From: CAZKTS01 sp964555735
GTDB taxonomy: Bacteria; Actinomycetota; Acidimicrobiia; IMCC26256; PALSA-555
Direction of reading: 5' to 3'
Assembly (NCBI GenBank): GCA_964555735.1
Contig: CAZKTS010000108.1
Location: 1 to 40,504, forward strand
Length of the DNA stretch: 40,504 nt
The translations under genes and the position numbers were made by a program. The notes beneath the pieces were generated by a model, which saw nothing but the letters and a program-made list of their open reading frames with translations, was not told the DNA's origin and did not search any database. Shown one piece after another: positions 1 through 8,929 of the stretch (within the stretch, counting starts at the first letter, position 1; every line of letters starts with the position of its first letter).

Positions 1-1142
1 ACGACCACGAGCGCCATCCCGCCGATCGCGGCTCGCCGCTCACCGACGCGCACCGCGACGTAACCGAACGCCGGCGCCGACAGGGCGAAGCTCAGCGGCC
101 GACACACCATCGCCAGCGATGCCTGCGCGACCGAGAACCCGAAGATGCCCTCGACGAAGAGCGGCGTGACGATGAACCCGCCCATGTAGGCGAAGTTGGC
201 GCAGAACTGTGCGACGAGTGACGCGTTGAACCGTCGCTTCGAGAACAGGCCGAGCGGCACGAGCGGTTCCGGCGCCCGTCGCTCGACCCCCACGAACGCC
301 ACCAGCGCGACCGGTACGAGCGCGAACAGGCCGAGGACGAGCGGGCTCGTCCACCCCTCCGTGCCGCCGAGGTTCAGGCCGAGCAGGAGCGCGATCGTCG
401 CCAGCGCGAGCATGCCCGCGCCGAGCCAGTCGATGCGCTCGTCGTGCCGGCGCGGCGTCTCCCGCAAGACCGCGAGCGCGAGCACGAGCGCACCGAGAGC
501 GAGCGGCACCTGGAGCGCGAAGATGCCGCGCCACCCGATCGCGTCGACGACCGGCCCGCCGACGACGAGCCCGACCACCGGCGCGCCCGATCCCACGAGC
601 GACCACCAGCCCATCGCCTTCACGCGGTCGTGGTCGGGGAACGCCCGCATGATCAGCGCCATCGACGCCGGACCGGTCGCGGCCCCCGGGATCGCCCCGA
701 GGGTGCGCACCACCACGAGTGCGGGACCGCTCCACGCGAACGCGGTCAGCAGCGTCGCGATCGTGAAGCCGGCCAGTCCGAGCACGTACACGCGCCGGTG
801 CCCGACGATGTCGCCGAGCTTGCCGAACAGCGGCATCGCCAGCGCGAGTGCGAGGAACGGACCGGTGACGGCCCACGTGAGCAGCTGGGTGCTCGTGCCG
901 AGGTCGTCGGCGATGTCGCCGAGCGACACCGCGATGATCGTGATGCTGAACCCACTGGCGAACAGGCCCGCCAGCACCGTCCACAGGACCAGCCACGGCG
1001 ACGGCCCTTCACCCGTGGATGGGCCCCGCGTGATCCGCTCGCGCAGCAGCAACGGCCACGCGACGACGGTCTCCTCGCCGACGACCTCGACGACGAGCGG
1101 ATGCTCGTCGTCACGCGTGTGCTGCGCGTCGTGCTCGTTCAG
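1..1142 (-). CDS. DHA2-type MFS drug exporter, C-terminus cut by window edge
   Basis: The frame on the minus strand reads as an inner-membrane major facilitator protein, probably a proton-coupled exporter of the EmrB/QacA type. After a hydrophilic extension of about 55 residues come hydrophobic segments in the usual order, with a motif-A-like loop GKLGDIVGHRRV between helices 2 and 3 and a MGWW segment after the RVKA loop near helix 5. The frame stays open to position 1, so the last helices are missing. No ATG, GTG or TTG lies at a sensible place upstream. Coding-like sequence extends back to a CTG at 1140-1142 (LNEHDAQ...), which I take as the start with low certainty; a TTG just before LLRERI is an alternative. 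It follows the membrane protein at 1156-1923 after 13 bases and is probably cotranscribed. The substrate cannot be told. Confidence 0.85.
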   Translation of the reverse strand, partial: MNEHDAQHTRDDEHPLVVEVVGEETVVAWPLLLRERITRGPSTGEGPSPWLVLWTVLAGLFASGFSITIIAVSLGDIADDLGTSTQLLTWAVTGPFLALALAMPLFGKLGDIVGHRRVYVLGLAGFTIATLLTAFAWSGPALVVVRTLGAIPGAATGPASMALIMRAFPDHDRVKAMGWWSLVGSGAPVVGLVVGGPVVDAIGWRGIFALQVPLALGALVLALAVLRETPRRHDERIDWLGAGMLALATIALLLGLNLGGTEGWTSPLVLGLFALVPVALVAFVGVERRAPEPLVPLGLFSKRRFNASLVAQFCANFAYMGGFIVTPLFVEGIFGFSVAQASLAMVCRPLSFALSAPAFGYVAVRVGERRAAIGGMALVV

Positions 1143-1155
1143 GCGCGGCGCTCGC

Positions 1156-1923
1156 TCAGTCGCGGTGCTCGGGGAGCCAGTACCAGGCGCGCCAGAAGAT
1201 CAGCTTCGACACGCCTGCGAGGATGCCGAACGACAGCAGCTGCGCGATCCCGGCTTCACGCTCGAAGTCACTGTTGTCACCCGTGACACCCGGCACGATG
1301 ATCCGGAACAGCCCGTAGAGTCCCTTCGCCGCCGCGAAGATCCCCACGACCACGGCAACCGTGCACGCGCCGTAGAGCGCGGCGCGTGCGACGGCTCCGG
1401 TGGCGTCGCCCGGGAAGCGGTCCTTGGGTGCGAGCCGATGCGCGCGGCGGTCGTGGAACGCGAACACACCGGCGGCGATGAGGAACAGCAGCCCGAACTG
1501 GATCGTCAGCTCGAGCTGGCGGTCGTCGTAGGTCTGCGGGTCGCGCTGCTCCGGCACGAAACCGAGCTGGGTCTGCACGCCCTCGGGCAGCTGGTCGAGG
1601 ATGTCCTGGAGGTCGATGTCCTCGAGGCTCGGGATCGCCCCGCGGCCGTCGTCCGAGCCTGCGTATGGCGTCGTCAGCCGGCCGAACTCATACTGCTCAC
1701 CCGGGATCATGTTGGTGAGCGCGCGCACGACGCCGAACAGGGCGAACAGCGCGACGAACAACGACAGGAGCGCGACCACACCGACGTAGCGCGCCTGCGT
1801 CCGCGTGCCGGCGCGGTCGTCGTCCTTGCGCCCGGCGACCAGCGTGAGGATCACCGCGATCACCAGCGCGACCGCGCCGAGCGCGAGCACACCACCCGGC
1901 CCGTTGCCCCGGAGCAGCCCCAT
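1156..1923 (-). CDS. Small polytopic membrane protein of unknown function
   Basis: 255 residues with four to five predicted membrane segments: about 9-30, 47-66, 139-157, 180-199 and possibly 226-245. A hydrophilic, acidic loop lies at 70-135 (SLEDIDLQDILDQLPEG). I recognise no family. A run of G (reverse of the C-run at 1925-1930) before the ATG may serve as ribosome binding site. It sits between the SDR gene (39 bases upstream) and the MFS gene (13 bases downstream) on the same strand, so an operon is likely, but context gives no clear job. Confidence 0.75.
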   Translation of the reverse strand: MGLLRGNGPGGVLALGAVALVIAVILTLVAGRKDDDRAGTRTQARYVGVVALLSLFVALFALFGVVRALTNMIPGEQYEFGRLTTPYAGSDDGRGAIPSLEDIDLQDILDQLPEGVQTQLGFVPEQRDPQTYDDRQLELTIQFGLLFLIAAGVFAFHDRRAHRLAPKDRFPGDATGAVARAALYGACTVAVVVGIFAAAKGLYGLFRIIVPGVTGDNSDFEREAGIAQLLSFGILAGVSKLIFWRAWYWLPEHRD

Positions 1924-1962
1924 CGTCCCCCCTCGTCCGTGCCGGACCGAGCCCGGCCGCCG

Positions 1963-2889
1963 CTAGCTGCTGGCGATCGCGAGCTCGCCGGGGCCGCCGC
2001 GCTTCTCGGCGGGCGCGAGCTTCGGGCCCTCCTGGATGAGGCGCTCGACGGTCCAGCGCTCGCCGTCGTTGCGGATCTTCTCGGCGATCACGTACGGCTG
2101 GTAGCGGGCGAGGATGTCGCCCTGCACGAAGAACGTCTCGCCCGTGAACGGGCAGGCCGACGTGCCGAGGTACGCGATGACCGGCGAGATGTTTGCCGGG
2201 TCCCACTCGTCGAACTCCGACGGGTCGGTGGGCGCCTTCACCAGGTCGCCGAGGCCCGGCGTCTGCTCGGTGAGGCGCGTCCGCGCCATGGGCGTGATGG
2301 CGTTGGACCGCACGCCGTAGCGCCCGAGCTCCATCGCGCAGATGTTGGAGAAGGTCGCGATGCCGGCCTTCGCCGCGCCGTAGTTGGCCTGGCCCGCGTT
2401 GCCGAGCACGCCCGACGTCGACGACGTGTTGATGATCGAGCGGTCGCCTTCCTTGCCCGCCTTCGCCTGCTCGCGCCAGTAGACCGCGGCGTGCTTGGTC
2501 GGGCAGAAGTGGCCCTTGAGGTGCACGAGGATGACCGAGTCCCACTCTTCCTCGGTCATGTTCACGAGCACGCGGTCGCGCAGGATGCCCGCGTTGTTGA
2601 CGAGCACGTGGAGGTCACCGAACGCCTCGATGGCGGTGTCGACCAGGCGCTTGGCGCCCTCGAAGTCGGCGACGCTGTCGGTGTTGGCGACGGCATCGCC
2701 GCCCATCGCCTTGATCTCGTCGGCCACCTGCTGCGCCGGCGCGCGGTCGGCGCCCTCACCGTCGATGTCGCCGCCGAGGTCGTTGACCACCACCTTGGCG
2801 CCCTCCGACGCGAACAGCAGCGCGTGCTCGCGCCCGATGCCGCGTCCCGCGCCGGTGATGATCGCAACTCGCCCGTCCAACGTGCCCAT
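1963..2889 (-). CDS. Short-chain dehydrogenase/reductase, hydroxyacyl-CoA dehydrogenase-like
   Basis: 308 residues. The classical SDR features are visible: dinucleotide-binding TGAGRGIG at 12-19, NNAG at 98-101, a serine cluster at 156-159 and the catalytic pair Y170 and K174 in YGAAK. The VNDLGG segment after strand 2 and the NMTEEEWDSVI region resemble the (3R)-hydroxyacyl-CoA dehydrogenase modules of multifunctional beta-oxidation enzymes, so oxidation of a 3-hydroxyacyl-CoA with NAD is a reasonable inference; the substrate is not proven. The C-terminal 60 residues (after GETFFVQGD) are longer than in minimal SDRs. AGAAGG-type ribosome binding sequence (reverse of 2903-2908) lies 13 bases before the ATG. 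Confidence 0.9.
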   Translation of the reverse strand: MGTLDGRVAIITGAGRGIGREHALLFASEGAKVVVNDLGGDIDGEGADRAPAQQVADEIKAMGGDAVANTDSVADFEGAKRLVDTAIEAFGDLHVLVNNAGILRDRVLVNMTEEEWDSVILVHLKGHFCPTKHAAVYWREQAKAGKEGDRSIINTSSTSGVLGNAGQANYGAAKAGIATFSNICAMELGRYGVRSNAITPMARTRLTEQTPGLGDLVKAPTDPSEFDEWDPANISPVIAYLGTSACPFTGETFFVQGDILARYQPYVIAEKIRNDGERWTVERLIQEGPKLAPAEKRGGPGELAIASS

Positions 2890-2959
2890 GGGTCGGTGTC
2901 CGCCTTCTCTTGGTCTGGCTTCGTGGTCTGGTGTCGGTCGCCTGCTGAGGAACGCCAGG

Positions 2960-2965
2960 AGCGTA
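2960..2965 (-). promoter_or_regulatory. Possible -10 box for the SDR operon
   Basis: TACGCT on the minus strand, fitting the TAnnnT form seen elsewhere in this window. It lies about 70 bases before the SDR start, so it would give a leadered transcript. No good -35 is seen. Weak evidence. Confidence 0.3.
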
Positions 2966-3020
2966 CCGGGGCGAGACGGCGATCACCCAGGCCGGACGGG
3001 CCACCCGCCGCGGCCACCGC

Positions 3021-4901
3021 TCAGAGGAAGAGGGTGACCTTGGCGCCCTTCTTCACCTGGGTGCCCGGCGCGGGATCCTGGGCGCGCACGCGCCCACCCG
3101 GGGCGTAGTCCTTCACGTCGGGCTTCAGACCCACCTCGGCGAGCTTGGCGCTGGCCTGCTCGACCGTCATCGTCACCAGGTTCGGCACCGCGACGAGCTC
3201 CGGGCCCTTGCTCACGATCACCGTCACCTGCGAGTCGCGCGCCGCGGCCTGCCCTGCGGCCGGGTCGGTCCCGATCACGACGCCCGGCGCCACGGTGTCG
3301 CTGAACCCTTCGCCCTGGACGGCCTGGAGCTTCGCCCCCGCGAGGATCTGCGCGGCCTCGTCGTAGCTCTTGCCCGCGACGTCCGGCACCGGCACCGGCG
3401 CGGGGCCGTCGCTGACGATGAGGGTGACGGTCGACTCGCGCGGCGCCTTCCCCACGGCGCCCGGAGGGTCGGTGTCGATGACGATGTCCTTGGGCACGAC
3501 CTCGTCGAACTGACGCTTCGGCGCGACGACGAAGCCGGCCTGCTCGAGCAGCGCGACCGCCTCGGCCTCGGGCTTCCCGGCGACCGCGGGCAGCGCGACC
3601 GGCGGTGGCCCCTTCGACACCACGACGTCGATCTCGCTGTCCTCGCCGATGAACGAACCGGGTGACGGGTGCTGCTCGATCACGAGCCCGGCCGGGTCGT
3701 CAGAGACCCGCCGCTCCACCACGTTCATGAGCAACCCTGCGTCGGTCGCGGCCACGGCCGCGTCCTGACGCTGGAGCCCGACGACGCTCGGCACCGCCAC
3801 GGTCGCGCCGCTCGCGCCGCCGAGCACGAGCGCGGCGGCGGCCACCAGCACGCCGACGATCGCGATCGCGACGATGACCGGCACGACGCTGCCGCGTCGG
3901 CGGTGCTGCTCGACGACGATCGCCATCGGCGCGGCGTCGTCGTGCTCGACACGCGTCGAGTCGTCGGGCGCGTCCTGGTCGAAGGCGCGCGACGCGCGAC
4001 CGATGCGCGTGGGCTCCGGATCGATCGCGCCCTCGCCGAGGCCGGGCAGGTGCAGCGGCGCGGGTGCCGGCAGCTGACGACTCGCGGCCGTGAGCGCGTT
4101 GCCCATCGCCGCGGCGTCGGGGAAGCGGTCGGCCGGCGCCGGTTGCCCGGCACGCGCGATCACCGGGACGAGCGGCCCCATCTCGGCGGGTGCCTCGATC
4201 GGACGCGTGGCCCGGGCCGCGAGCGTGCTGATCGCGGTCTCGCCGACGATCGGCACCTCGCCGGTGCAGGCCTCGACCATCACGATGGCCAGGGAGTAGA
4301 GGTCGGCGCGGCCGTCGACCGCGGCACCCGACGCCTGCTCGGGCGCGGCGTAGCGGGCGGTCCCCACCACCGTGCCGGCGGGCTCGGTCCAGCTCGCCTC
4401 GGCGAGCGCCCGGGCGAGCCCGAAGTCGGCGACCCGCACGAGGCCGTGCTCGTCGAAGAGCAGGTTGGCGGGCTTGATGTCGCGGTGCACGAGCCCGCGG
4501 GTGTGCGCGTACCGCAGGGCCGCGGCGACCTGGCGTCCGACGTGGGACGACTGCGCCGGGCTGAGGGTCGTGCCGGTGTCGAGGAGTCCCCGCAGCGAGC
4601 CGCCCTTCAGCAGCTCGAGCACCATGAACGGCACGCCGTCGTCCTCGCCCCAGTCGTAGACCGCCATCACGTGAGGGTGGTGCAGCGCCGCGGCCATCTG
4701 CGCCTCGGCACGGAACCGGCGCAGGAACCCGGCGTCCTCGGCGAGACCGCCGTGGAGCACCTTGACCGCGACCCGCCGGCGCAGGCGCACGTCGTCGGCG
4801 ACGTAGACCCGCCCGCTCGCCCCCGACCCGATCGGCGCGAGCAGGCGGTAGCGGCTCGCGAGGACGCGACCGACGAGATCGCCGACGGCAGTGCTGGTCA
4901 T
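3021..4901 (-). CDS. Membrane Ser/Thr protein kinase with four PASTA domains (PknB-like)
   Basis: 626 residues. The cytoplasmic kinase domain (about 17-275) has a Gly-rich loop GSGASG, Lys47 in VAVKV, the catalytic loop HRDIKPANLL with Asp141, DFG at 159-161 and the activation-segment end AAPEQ, so it looks catalytically competent. A linker rich in acidic residues and Thr leads to one membrane helix at about 338-361. Outside the cell follow four PASTA repeats (about 368-626), each with the usual end (IDVVVSKGP, VTLIVSDGP, VTVIVSKGP, VTLFL). In this family PASTA domains bind muropeptides or lipid II and the kinase controls wall growth and division. Here it is not beside pbpA, rodA or a PP2C phosphatase as in the classical actinobacterial cluster, so it may be a second PASTA kinase. 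Confidence 0.95.
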   Translation of the reverse strand: MTSTAVGDLVGRVLASRYRLLAPIGSGASGRVYVADDVRLRRRVAVKVLHGGLAEDAGFLRRFRAEAQMAAALHHPHVMAVYDWGEDDGVPFMVLELLKGGSLRGLLDTGTTLSPAQSSHVGRQVAAALRYAHTRGLVHRDIKPANLLFDEHGLVRVADFGLARALAEASWTEPAGTVVGTARYAAPEQASGAAVDGRADLYSLAIVMVEACTGEVPIVGETAISTLAARATRPIEAPAEMGPLVPVIARAGQPAPADRFPDAAAMGNALTAASRQLPAPAPLHLPGLGEGAIDPEPTRIGRASRAFDQDAPDDSTRVEHDDAAPMAIVVEQHRRRGSVVPVIVAIAIVGVLVAAAALVLGGASGATVAVPSVVGLQRQDAAVAATDAGLLMNVVERRVSDDPAGLVIEQHPSPGSFIGEDSEIDVVVSKGPPPVALPAVAGKPEAEAVALLEQAGFVVAPKRQFDEVVPKDIVIDTDPPGAVGKAPRESTVTLIVSDGPAPVPVPDVAGKSYDEAAQILAGAKLQAVQGEGFSDTVAPGVVIGTDPAAGQAAARDSQVTVIVSKGPELVAVPNLVTMTVEQASAKLAEVGLKPDVKDYAPGGRVRAQDPAPGTQVKKGAKVTLFL

Positions 4902-4910
4902 GGTGCATCC

Positions 4911-4916
4911 AGGCTA
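4911..4916 (-). promoter_or_regulatory. -10 box of the PASTA kinase gene (leaderless or nearly so)
   Basis: TAGCCT on the minus strand, 9 bases before the ATG at 4901. Fits TAnnnT with transcription starting at or just before the start codon. Confidence 0.5.
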
Positions 4917-4989
4917 CGGGCCGTCACCCCCGTGCTTGCGTCATGGTCGCGGGTCCCGGGCCGACCCGTGGGCTGCCGACGGCGGGGCG

Positions 4990-4995
4990 TAGCCT
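4990..4995 (+). promoter_or_regulatory. -10 box of the gene at 5002 (leaderless type)
   Basis: TAGCCT, 6 bases before the ATG. No Shine-Dalgarno sequence fits in the gap, which supports a leaderless transcript. Confidence 0.55.
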
Positions 4996-5001
4996 CGAAC
5001 C

Positions 5002-5481
5002 ATGGCGTCCACCGCCGCACCGCCCCAGAGCGGGCCGACGCGCCCACCGACTCGGAAGCCCTTGTTCCGCCATCCCTGGCGCGTGGCGGTCGTCGTCGCG
5101 GCGCTGTTCCTCGTCGGCAACCTGGTGGCGATCTACATCCTCGACGGCGCCGACACCCAGCGCGAGGGGCGCACGTTCCCGGTGGCCATCGACACGGTGA
5201 CGCCGCGGCCCGGCGAGATCATCCGACCCCAGGACGACATCGTCGCCGACCTCGAGCCCACGCTCACCGGCGTGCTGCTGATCGGGACGGCCGAGGTGCC
5301 CGAGGACCAGACCGACCGCGTCGTCAACCTCGGTGAGATCGCGTTCCGGCCGGGGCCGGGCAAGGACATCGAGGCGTTCGAGCCCGGTGAGTACACCGCG
5401 ACCGTCCTCTACTGGCCCCAGGGCAAGCCACGACCCGCGAACCCCGCCAGCTACTCCTGGAGCTTCCGGGTCAGCGCCTGA
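5002..5481 (+). CDS. Single-pass membrane protein with small extracytoplasmic domain
   Basis: 159 residues: a Pro/Arg-rich cytoplasmic start (1-28), one membrane helix at about 29-47 (VAVVVAALFLVGNLVAIYIL), then an outer domain of about 105 residues. The end (YTATVLYWPQ ... YSWSFRVSA) has the look of an Ig-like or CopC-like beta-sandwich edge, but I cannot assign a family. Its stop is three bases from the ligA stop on the other strand and both lie in one short hairpin. Confidence 0.75.
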   Translation: MASTAAPPQSGPTRPPTRKPLFRHPWRVAVVVAALFLVGNLVAIYILDGADTQREGRTFPVAIDTVTPRPGEIIRPQDDIVADLEPTLTGVLLIGTAEVPEDQTDRVVNLGEIAFRPGPGKDIEAFEPGEYTATVLYWPQGKPRPANPASYSWSFRVSA

Positions 5482-5490
5482 GCGTCAGGC
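5476..5490. terminator. Short perfect hairpin holding both convergent stop codons
   Basis: GCCTGA-gcg-TCAGGC: six-base arms and a three-base loop. The plus-strand TGA (5479-5481) and the ligA TGA (5485-5487, minus strand) lie inside the arms. It may slow transcription in both directions, but there is no T-run, so its role as terminator is uncertain. Confidence 0.35.
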
Positions 5491-7518
5491 CGCCACGTCC
5501 GGCGGGCCGTGCTCGAGCAGGTCGGCGAAGCCGGCCTCGTCGAGGATCGTCACCCCGAGCGACTCGGCCTTCGCGAGCTTCGATCCCGGGCTCTCGCCCA
5601 CGACCACGAAGCTGGTCTTCTTCGAGACCGACGACGTCACCTTGCCCCCGCGTGCGGCGATCTCCTCTTCCGCCTCCTCGCGTGTCCACCGCTCGAGGCC
5701 ACCGGTGAGCACGAAGGTCATCCCGCCGAGGACGGCATCCTCCGGCGCGACCGGCGCGGTGGTGGGCGCGGTCAGGTCGACGCCAGCGCGCCGCAGCTTC
5801 TCCACCACCTCCCGGTTGGTGTCGATCGCGAAGAATCGCTGGATGCTCTCGGCGATGACCAGGCCGACACCGTCGACCGCGGTCATCGTCTCGACCGAGG
5901 CGGCTTCGACGGCATCCATCGACCCGAGCGTGCGCGCGATCGCCTGCGCGGCCGTCGGGCCGCAGTGACGGATCGAGAGCCCGACGAGGACGCGCGCGAG
6001 CCCCTGCTGCTTGGACGCCTCGATCCCGGCGACGAGGTTCTCGGCCGACTTCTGCGCCATGCGCTCGAGCGGCACCAGGCGCTCGACGGTGAGGGCGTAG
6101 ACGTCGGCGACGTCGAGCACCAGCCCGGCGTCGACGAGCTGGCGGACGCGCTCCTCCCCCAGCCCCTCGATGTCCATCGCGCCCCGGCCCGCGAAGTAGG
6201 TGATGCGCTGCACCCGCTGCTCGGGGCACTCGACGTTGACGCAGTGGTGGTCGACCTCGGTGTCGAGGCGCACCAGCGGCGCGCCGCACGCCGGACAGTC
6301 GGTCGGGAACTTCCAGCGCCGCGCGCCGCGCACGCGCTTGGCGAGCACCGGACCCACGACCTCCGGGATGACGTCGCCGGCCTTGCGCACGATCACCGTG
6401 TCACCCACGCGCACGTCCTTGCGCGCCACCTCGTCCTGGTTGTGGAGCGTGGCCAGCCCGACGGTCGATCCCCCGACGAACACCGGCTCGAGCTGCGCGA
6501 ACGGCGTCGCGCGACCGGTGCGCCCGATGGACACGAAGATGCCGAGGAGTCGCGTCGTCTTCTCTTCCGGTGGGAACTTGTACGCGATCGCCCACCGCGG
6601 CGCCTTGCTCGTGAAGCCCATCTCGGCGCGCTGTGCGAGGTCGTCGACCTTCACGACCGCACCGTCGATCTCGTAGCCGAGCGAGTGGCGCTGCTCGAGC
6701 ATCTGCCGGCAGAACGCGGCGACGTCGTCGAGCGCGTCCAGGCGCGCGATGTGCGGGTTGACCGGCAGTCCGAGCGCGGCGAGCCACTCCAGCGTCTCGT
6801 GGTGTGAGCGCAGCTTCGGACCGCCCTGCTGGAGCCCGAGCTGGTACGAGAAGAACGAGAGGTCGCGCGACGCGGTGACCTTGGCGTCCTTCTGGCGCAG
6901 GCTGCCCGCCGCCGCGTTGCGCGGGTTCGCGAACAGGCGCTCGCCGGCGTCGCCCTGGCGGCGGTTGAGCTCCTCGAACGAGGTCAAGGGCATGAAGACC
7001 TCGCCGCGCACCTCCAGCCGGCTCGGCACGTCGCGGCCGGTGAGTCGCTTCGGGATCGCGCCGATCGTCCCGACGTTGGGCGTGACGTCTTCGCCCGTCA
7101 CGCCGTCGCCGCGAGTCGCGCCGCGCGTGAGCCGACCGTCCTCGTAGAGCAGCGAGATCGCCAGTCCGTCGAGCTTGGGCTCGCCCACGAACGTGACCGG
7201 GTCGGTCACCAGCTTGACGATGCGGTCGTGCCAGGCCTGGAGCTCGTCGCGGCTGAACGCGTTGTCGAGCGAGAGCATCGGGACGTCGTGACGGACGGCC
7301 GCGAACGTCGCCGACCGGGCCCCGCCCGGGCGCTGGGTCGGGGAGTCGGGCGTGACGAGCTCGGGGTGCGCGGCCTCGAGCTCGCGCAGCTCGCGCACGA
7401 GCGCGTCGAACTCGGCATCGGCGATCTCCGGCGCGTCGTCGAGGAAGTACCGGTCGGTGTGGTAGTCGACGAGGGTGCGGAGCTCGGCCGCCCGCGTCGC
7501 CGGGTCGGGCGCGGCCAC
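5485..7518 (-). CDS. ligA: NAD-dependent DNA ligase
   Basis: 677 residues, the usual length for LigA, which seals nicks in replication and repair using NAD. In order: the Ia domain (HxxxYxxxD-like DYHTDRYFLDD at 18-28), the adenylation domain with nucleophile Lys115 in EPKLDGLAI, the OB fold, a four-Cys zinc finger (C408, C411, C426, C431), helix-hairpin-helix repeats and a C-terminal BRCT domain (about 595-672). All key residues are present. The GTG start directly follows the TAG of the upstream gene at 7519-7521, so translational coupling is likely. Confidence 0.97.
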   Translation of the reverse strand: MAAPDPATRAAELRTLVDYHTDRYFLDDAPEIADAEFDALVRELRELEAAHPELVTPDSPTQRPGGARSATFAAVRHDVPMLSLDNAFSRDELQAWHDRIVKLVTDPVTFVGEPKLDGLAISLLYEDGRLTRGATRGDGVTGEDVTPNVGTIGAIPKRLTGRDVPSRLEVRGEVFMPLTSFEELNRRQGDAGERLFANPRNAAAGSLRQKDAKVTASRDLSFFSYQLGLQQGGPKLRSHHETLEWLAALGLPVNPHIARLDALDDVAAFCRQMLEQRHSLGYEIDGAVVKVDDLAQRAEMGFTSKAPRWAIAYKFPPEEKTTRLLGIFVSIGRTGRATPFAQLEPVFVGGSTVGLATLHNQDEVARKDVRVGDTVIVRKAGDVIPEVVGPVLAKRVRGARRWKFPTDCPACGAPLVRLDTEVDHHCVNVECPEQRVQRITYFAGRGAMDIEGLGEERVRQLVDAGLVLDVADVYALTVERLVPLERMAQKSAENLVAGIEASKQQGLARVLVGLSIRHCGPTAAQAIARTLGSMDAVEAASVETMTAVDGVGLVIAESIQRFFAIDTNREVVEKLRRAGVDLTAPTTAPVAPEDAVLGGMTFVLTGGLERWTREEAEEEIAARGGKVTSSVSKKTSFVVVGESPGSKLAKAESLGVTILDEAGFADLLEHGPPDVAA

Positions 7519-7974
7519 CTACGTCGTCGAGGTGGGCAGCGTCGTCGTGACCGGCGGCGCGGTCGTGGGCGGCGGCGCGGTGGTGGGCGGGCTGGTGGGC
7601 GGGGACGTCGGCGGGCTGGTGGGGGGCGCGTTGGTGGTGCTCGTCTGCGTCGAGCTGCTCGTGGTGGACGGCGGGGTGTCGTCACCGCCGTCGTCGTCGG
7701 CGAGGACGAGCACGACGAGGAGGATCACGGCCACGGCGATCACTGCGGTGATGACGACCACCAGCCAGCGCTGCGCGGAGGACCAACCGTCGTCGTCGCG
7801 GCCGTTGCGCGGCGGCTCGTTCCCGCCGCCGTCACCGCCTCCGCCGTAGCCACCCGGGCCGCCGCCGGGTCCACCGGGCTGGCCGGGACCCGGACCCGTG
7901 TAGACACGGGTCGGCTCGGCCGCACCCGACGACACGGACCGCGGGTACGAGGGCTGCGTCGGATCGCTCGTCAT
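7519..7974 (-). CDS. Gly/Pro-rich membrane protein with Thr/Pro-rich outer tail
   Basis: 151 residues from the ATG at 7974. The start is Gly/Pro-rich and disordered, one membrane helix lies at about 70-91 (WLVVVITAVIAVAVILLVVL), and the outer tail is almost all Thr, Pro and Ser with PPTS repeats and an acidic DDDGGDD patch beside the membrane. I know no function; such tails are often wall-spanning or glycosylated. The frame is open further upstream to 8238 but that part is Arg-rich, lies opposite the gene at 8015 and lacks a suitable start. Placed directly before ligA. Confidence 0.75.
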   Translation of the reverse strand: MTSDPTQPSYPRSVSSGAAEPTRVYTGPGPGQPGGPGGGPGGYGGGGDGGGNEPPRNGRDDDGWSSAQRWLVVVITAVIAVAVILLVVLVLADDDGGDDTPPSTTSSSTQTSTTNAPPTSPPTSPPTSPPTTAPPPTTAPPVTTTLPTSTT

Positions 7975-7982
7975 CGGTTGCC

Positions 7983-7988
7983 AGTGTA
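7983..7988 (-). promoter_or_regulatory. -10 box of the ligA operon (leaderless type)
   Basis: TACACT on the minus strand, 8 bases before the ATG at 7974. It supports that ATG as the true start. Confidence 0.5.
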
Positions 7989-8014
7989 GGCAGCGGCCCC
8001 GCGAGACTCTTCGG

Positions 8015-8929
8015 GTGACGACCGACGCCCGGGCCTGGTCCCGAACGATCCGCCGATGGGGTCTCGCTGCCATCTGGCTCGTGCTTCCCCTCGCCGCCGG
8101 TCCCGCCGCCGGCGACGCGCTCGACGGGTGGGCCGACGCGCCGCAGGTCGTGGCCGCGGTCGTGCTCTGGAGCGCGTGGGGCGCAGGCCTCGTCGCGATC
8201 CTGGCCCCCCGACCGGTCGGGCTGACCGCGCTGCGCACGATCGCGCCCGCGTTCGCGGTCGGCGCGATCGCCGTGCTGGTGTCGGGTGAGGCCGACGGCG
8301 CGGCGGCGTGGGGGGCGGTGGCCGCGACGCTCGCCGCGGCCGCGCTCGCCGCGGATCACGAGATCGCGGTCGCGGCGGCGAACGGGATCGCCTACGGCGA
8401 CGAGGAGCGCTTCCCGCTCCGCGTCCCGCCCGGCCTCTTCCTCGCGCCACTGCCACTGGCGCGCGCCGCGCTCGTCGCCGGCATCGTCGCCGGGCCGCTG
8501 CTCCTCGCTGACGAGCAGGTCGTCGCCGGCATCGCCGCGCTCGTCGTCGGTCTGCCGGTCGCCGTCGTGGCGGCCCGCGCGCTCCACGGGCTCTCGCGGC
8601 GCTGGACGATCCTCGTGCCCGCCGGCGTGGTCGTGCTCGACCCCCTGACCCTCGCCGATCCGACGCTCTTCGTCCGGCGCCACATCCGGGCACTGCGCGC
8701 CGCGCCGGTCGACGGCGCGCCCGCCGACGGTGCGGTCGACCTTCGGCTCGGCGCCACGCTCGGCAGCACCGAGCTCGTGCTCGACGGCGACACCGACATC
8801 GTCCGGGCGTCGCGCGGGCGCCACGGCGGGCAGACGGTGATGGCGACCGCGTTGCTCGTCGCGGTGGTGCGGCGGGACGATCTCCTCGAGACCGCCGCTC
8901 GGCGACGCGTGCGGGTCGAGGTTCGCTAG
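8015..8929 (+). CDS. Polytopic membrane protein of unknown function
   Basis: 304 residues from a GTG. About six hydrophobic segments (near 15-32, 43-62, 74-92, 98-115, 147-165, 166-185), followed by a soluble C-terminal part of about 110 residues with VLDPLTLADPTLFVRRHI. I recognise no family. GAGACT lies 6 bases before the GTG and may be a variant -10 box. Its TAG overlaps the mnmA TAG on the other strand in a single CTAG at 8926-8929. Confidence 0.75.
   Translation: MTTDARAWSRTIRRWGLAAIWLVLPLAAGPAAGDALDGWADAPQVVAAVVLWSAWGAGLVAILAPRPVGLTALRTIAPAFAVGAIAVLVSGEADGAAAWGAVAATLAAAALAADHEIAVAAANGIAYGDEERFPLRVPPGLFLAPLPLARAALVAGIVAGPLLLADEQVVAGIAALVVGLPVAVVAARALHGLSRRWTILVPAGVVVLDPLTLADPTLFVRRHIRALRAAPVDGAPADGAVDLRLGATLGSTELVLDGDTDIVRASRGRHGGQTVMATALLVAVVRRDDLLETAARRRVRVEVR

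Noticed and set aside
196..3108. 970-codon open frame on the plus strand
   Set aside because: Lies antisense to the MFS, membrane and SDR genes, crosses their borders, and has no recognisable domain; typical antisense opening in GC-rich DNA.
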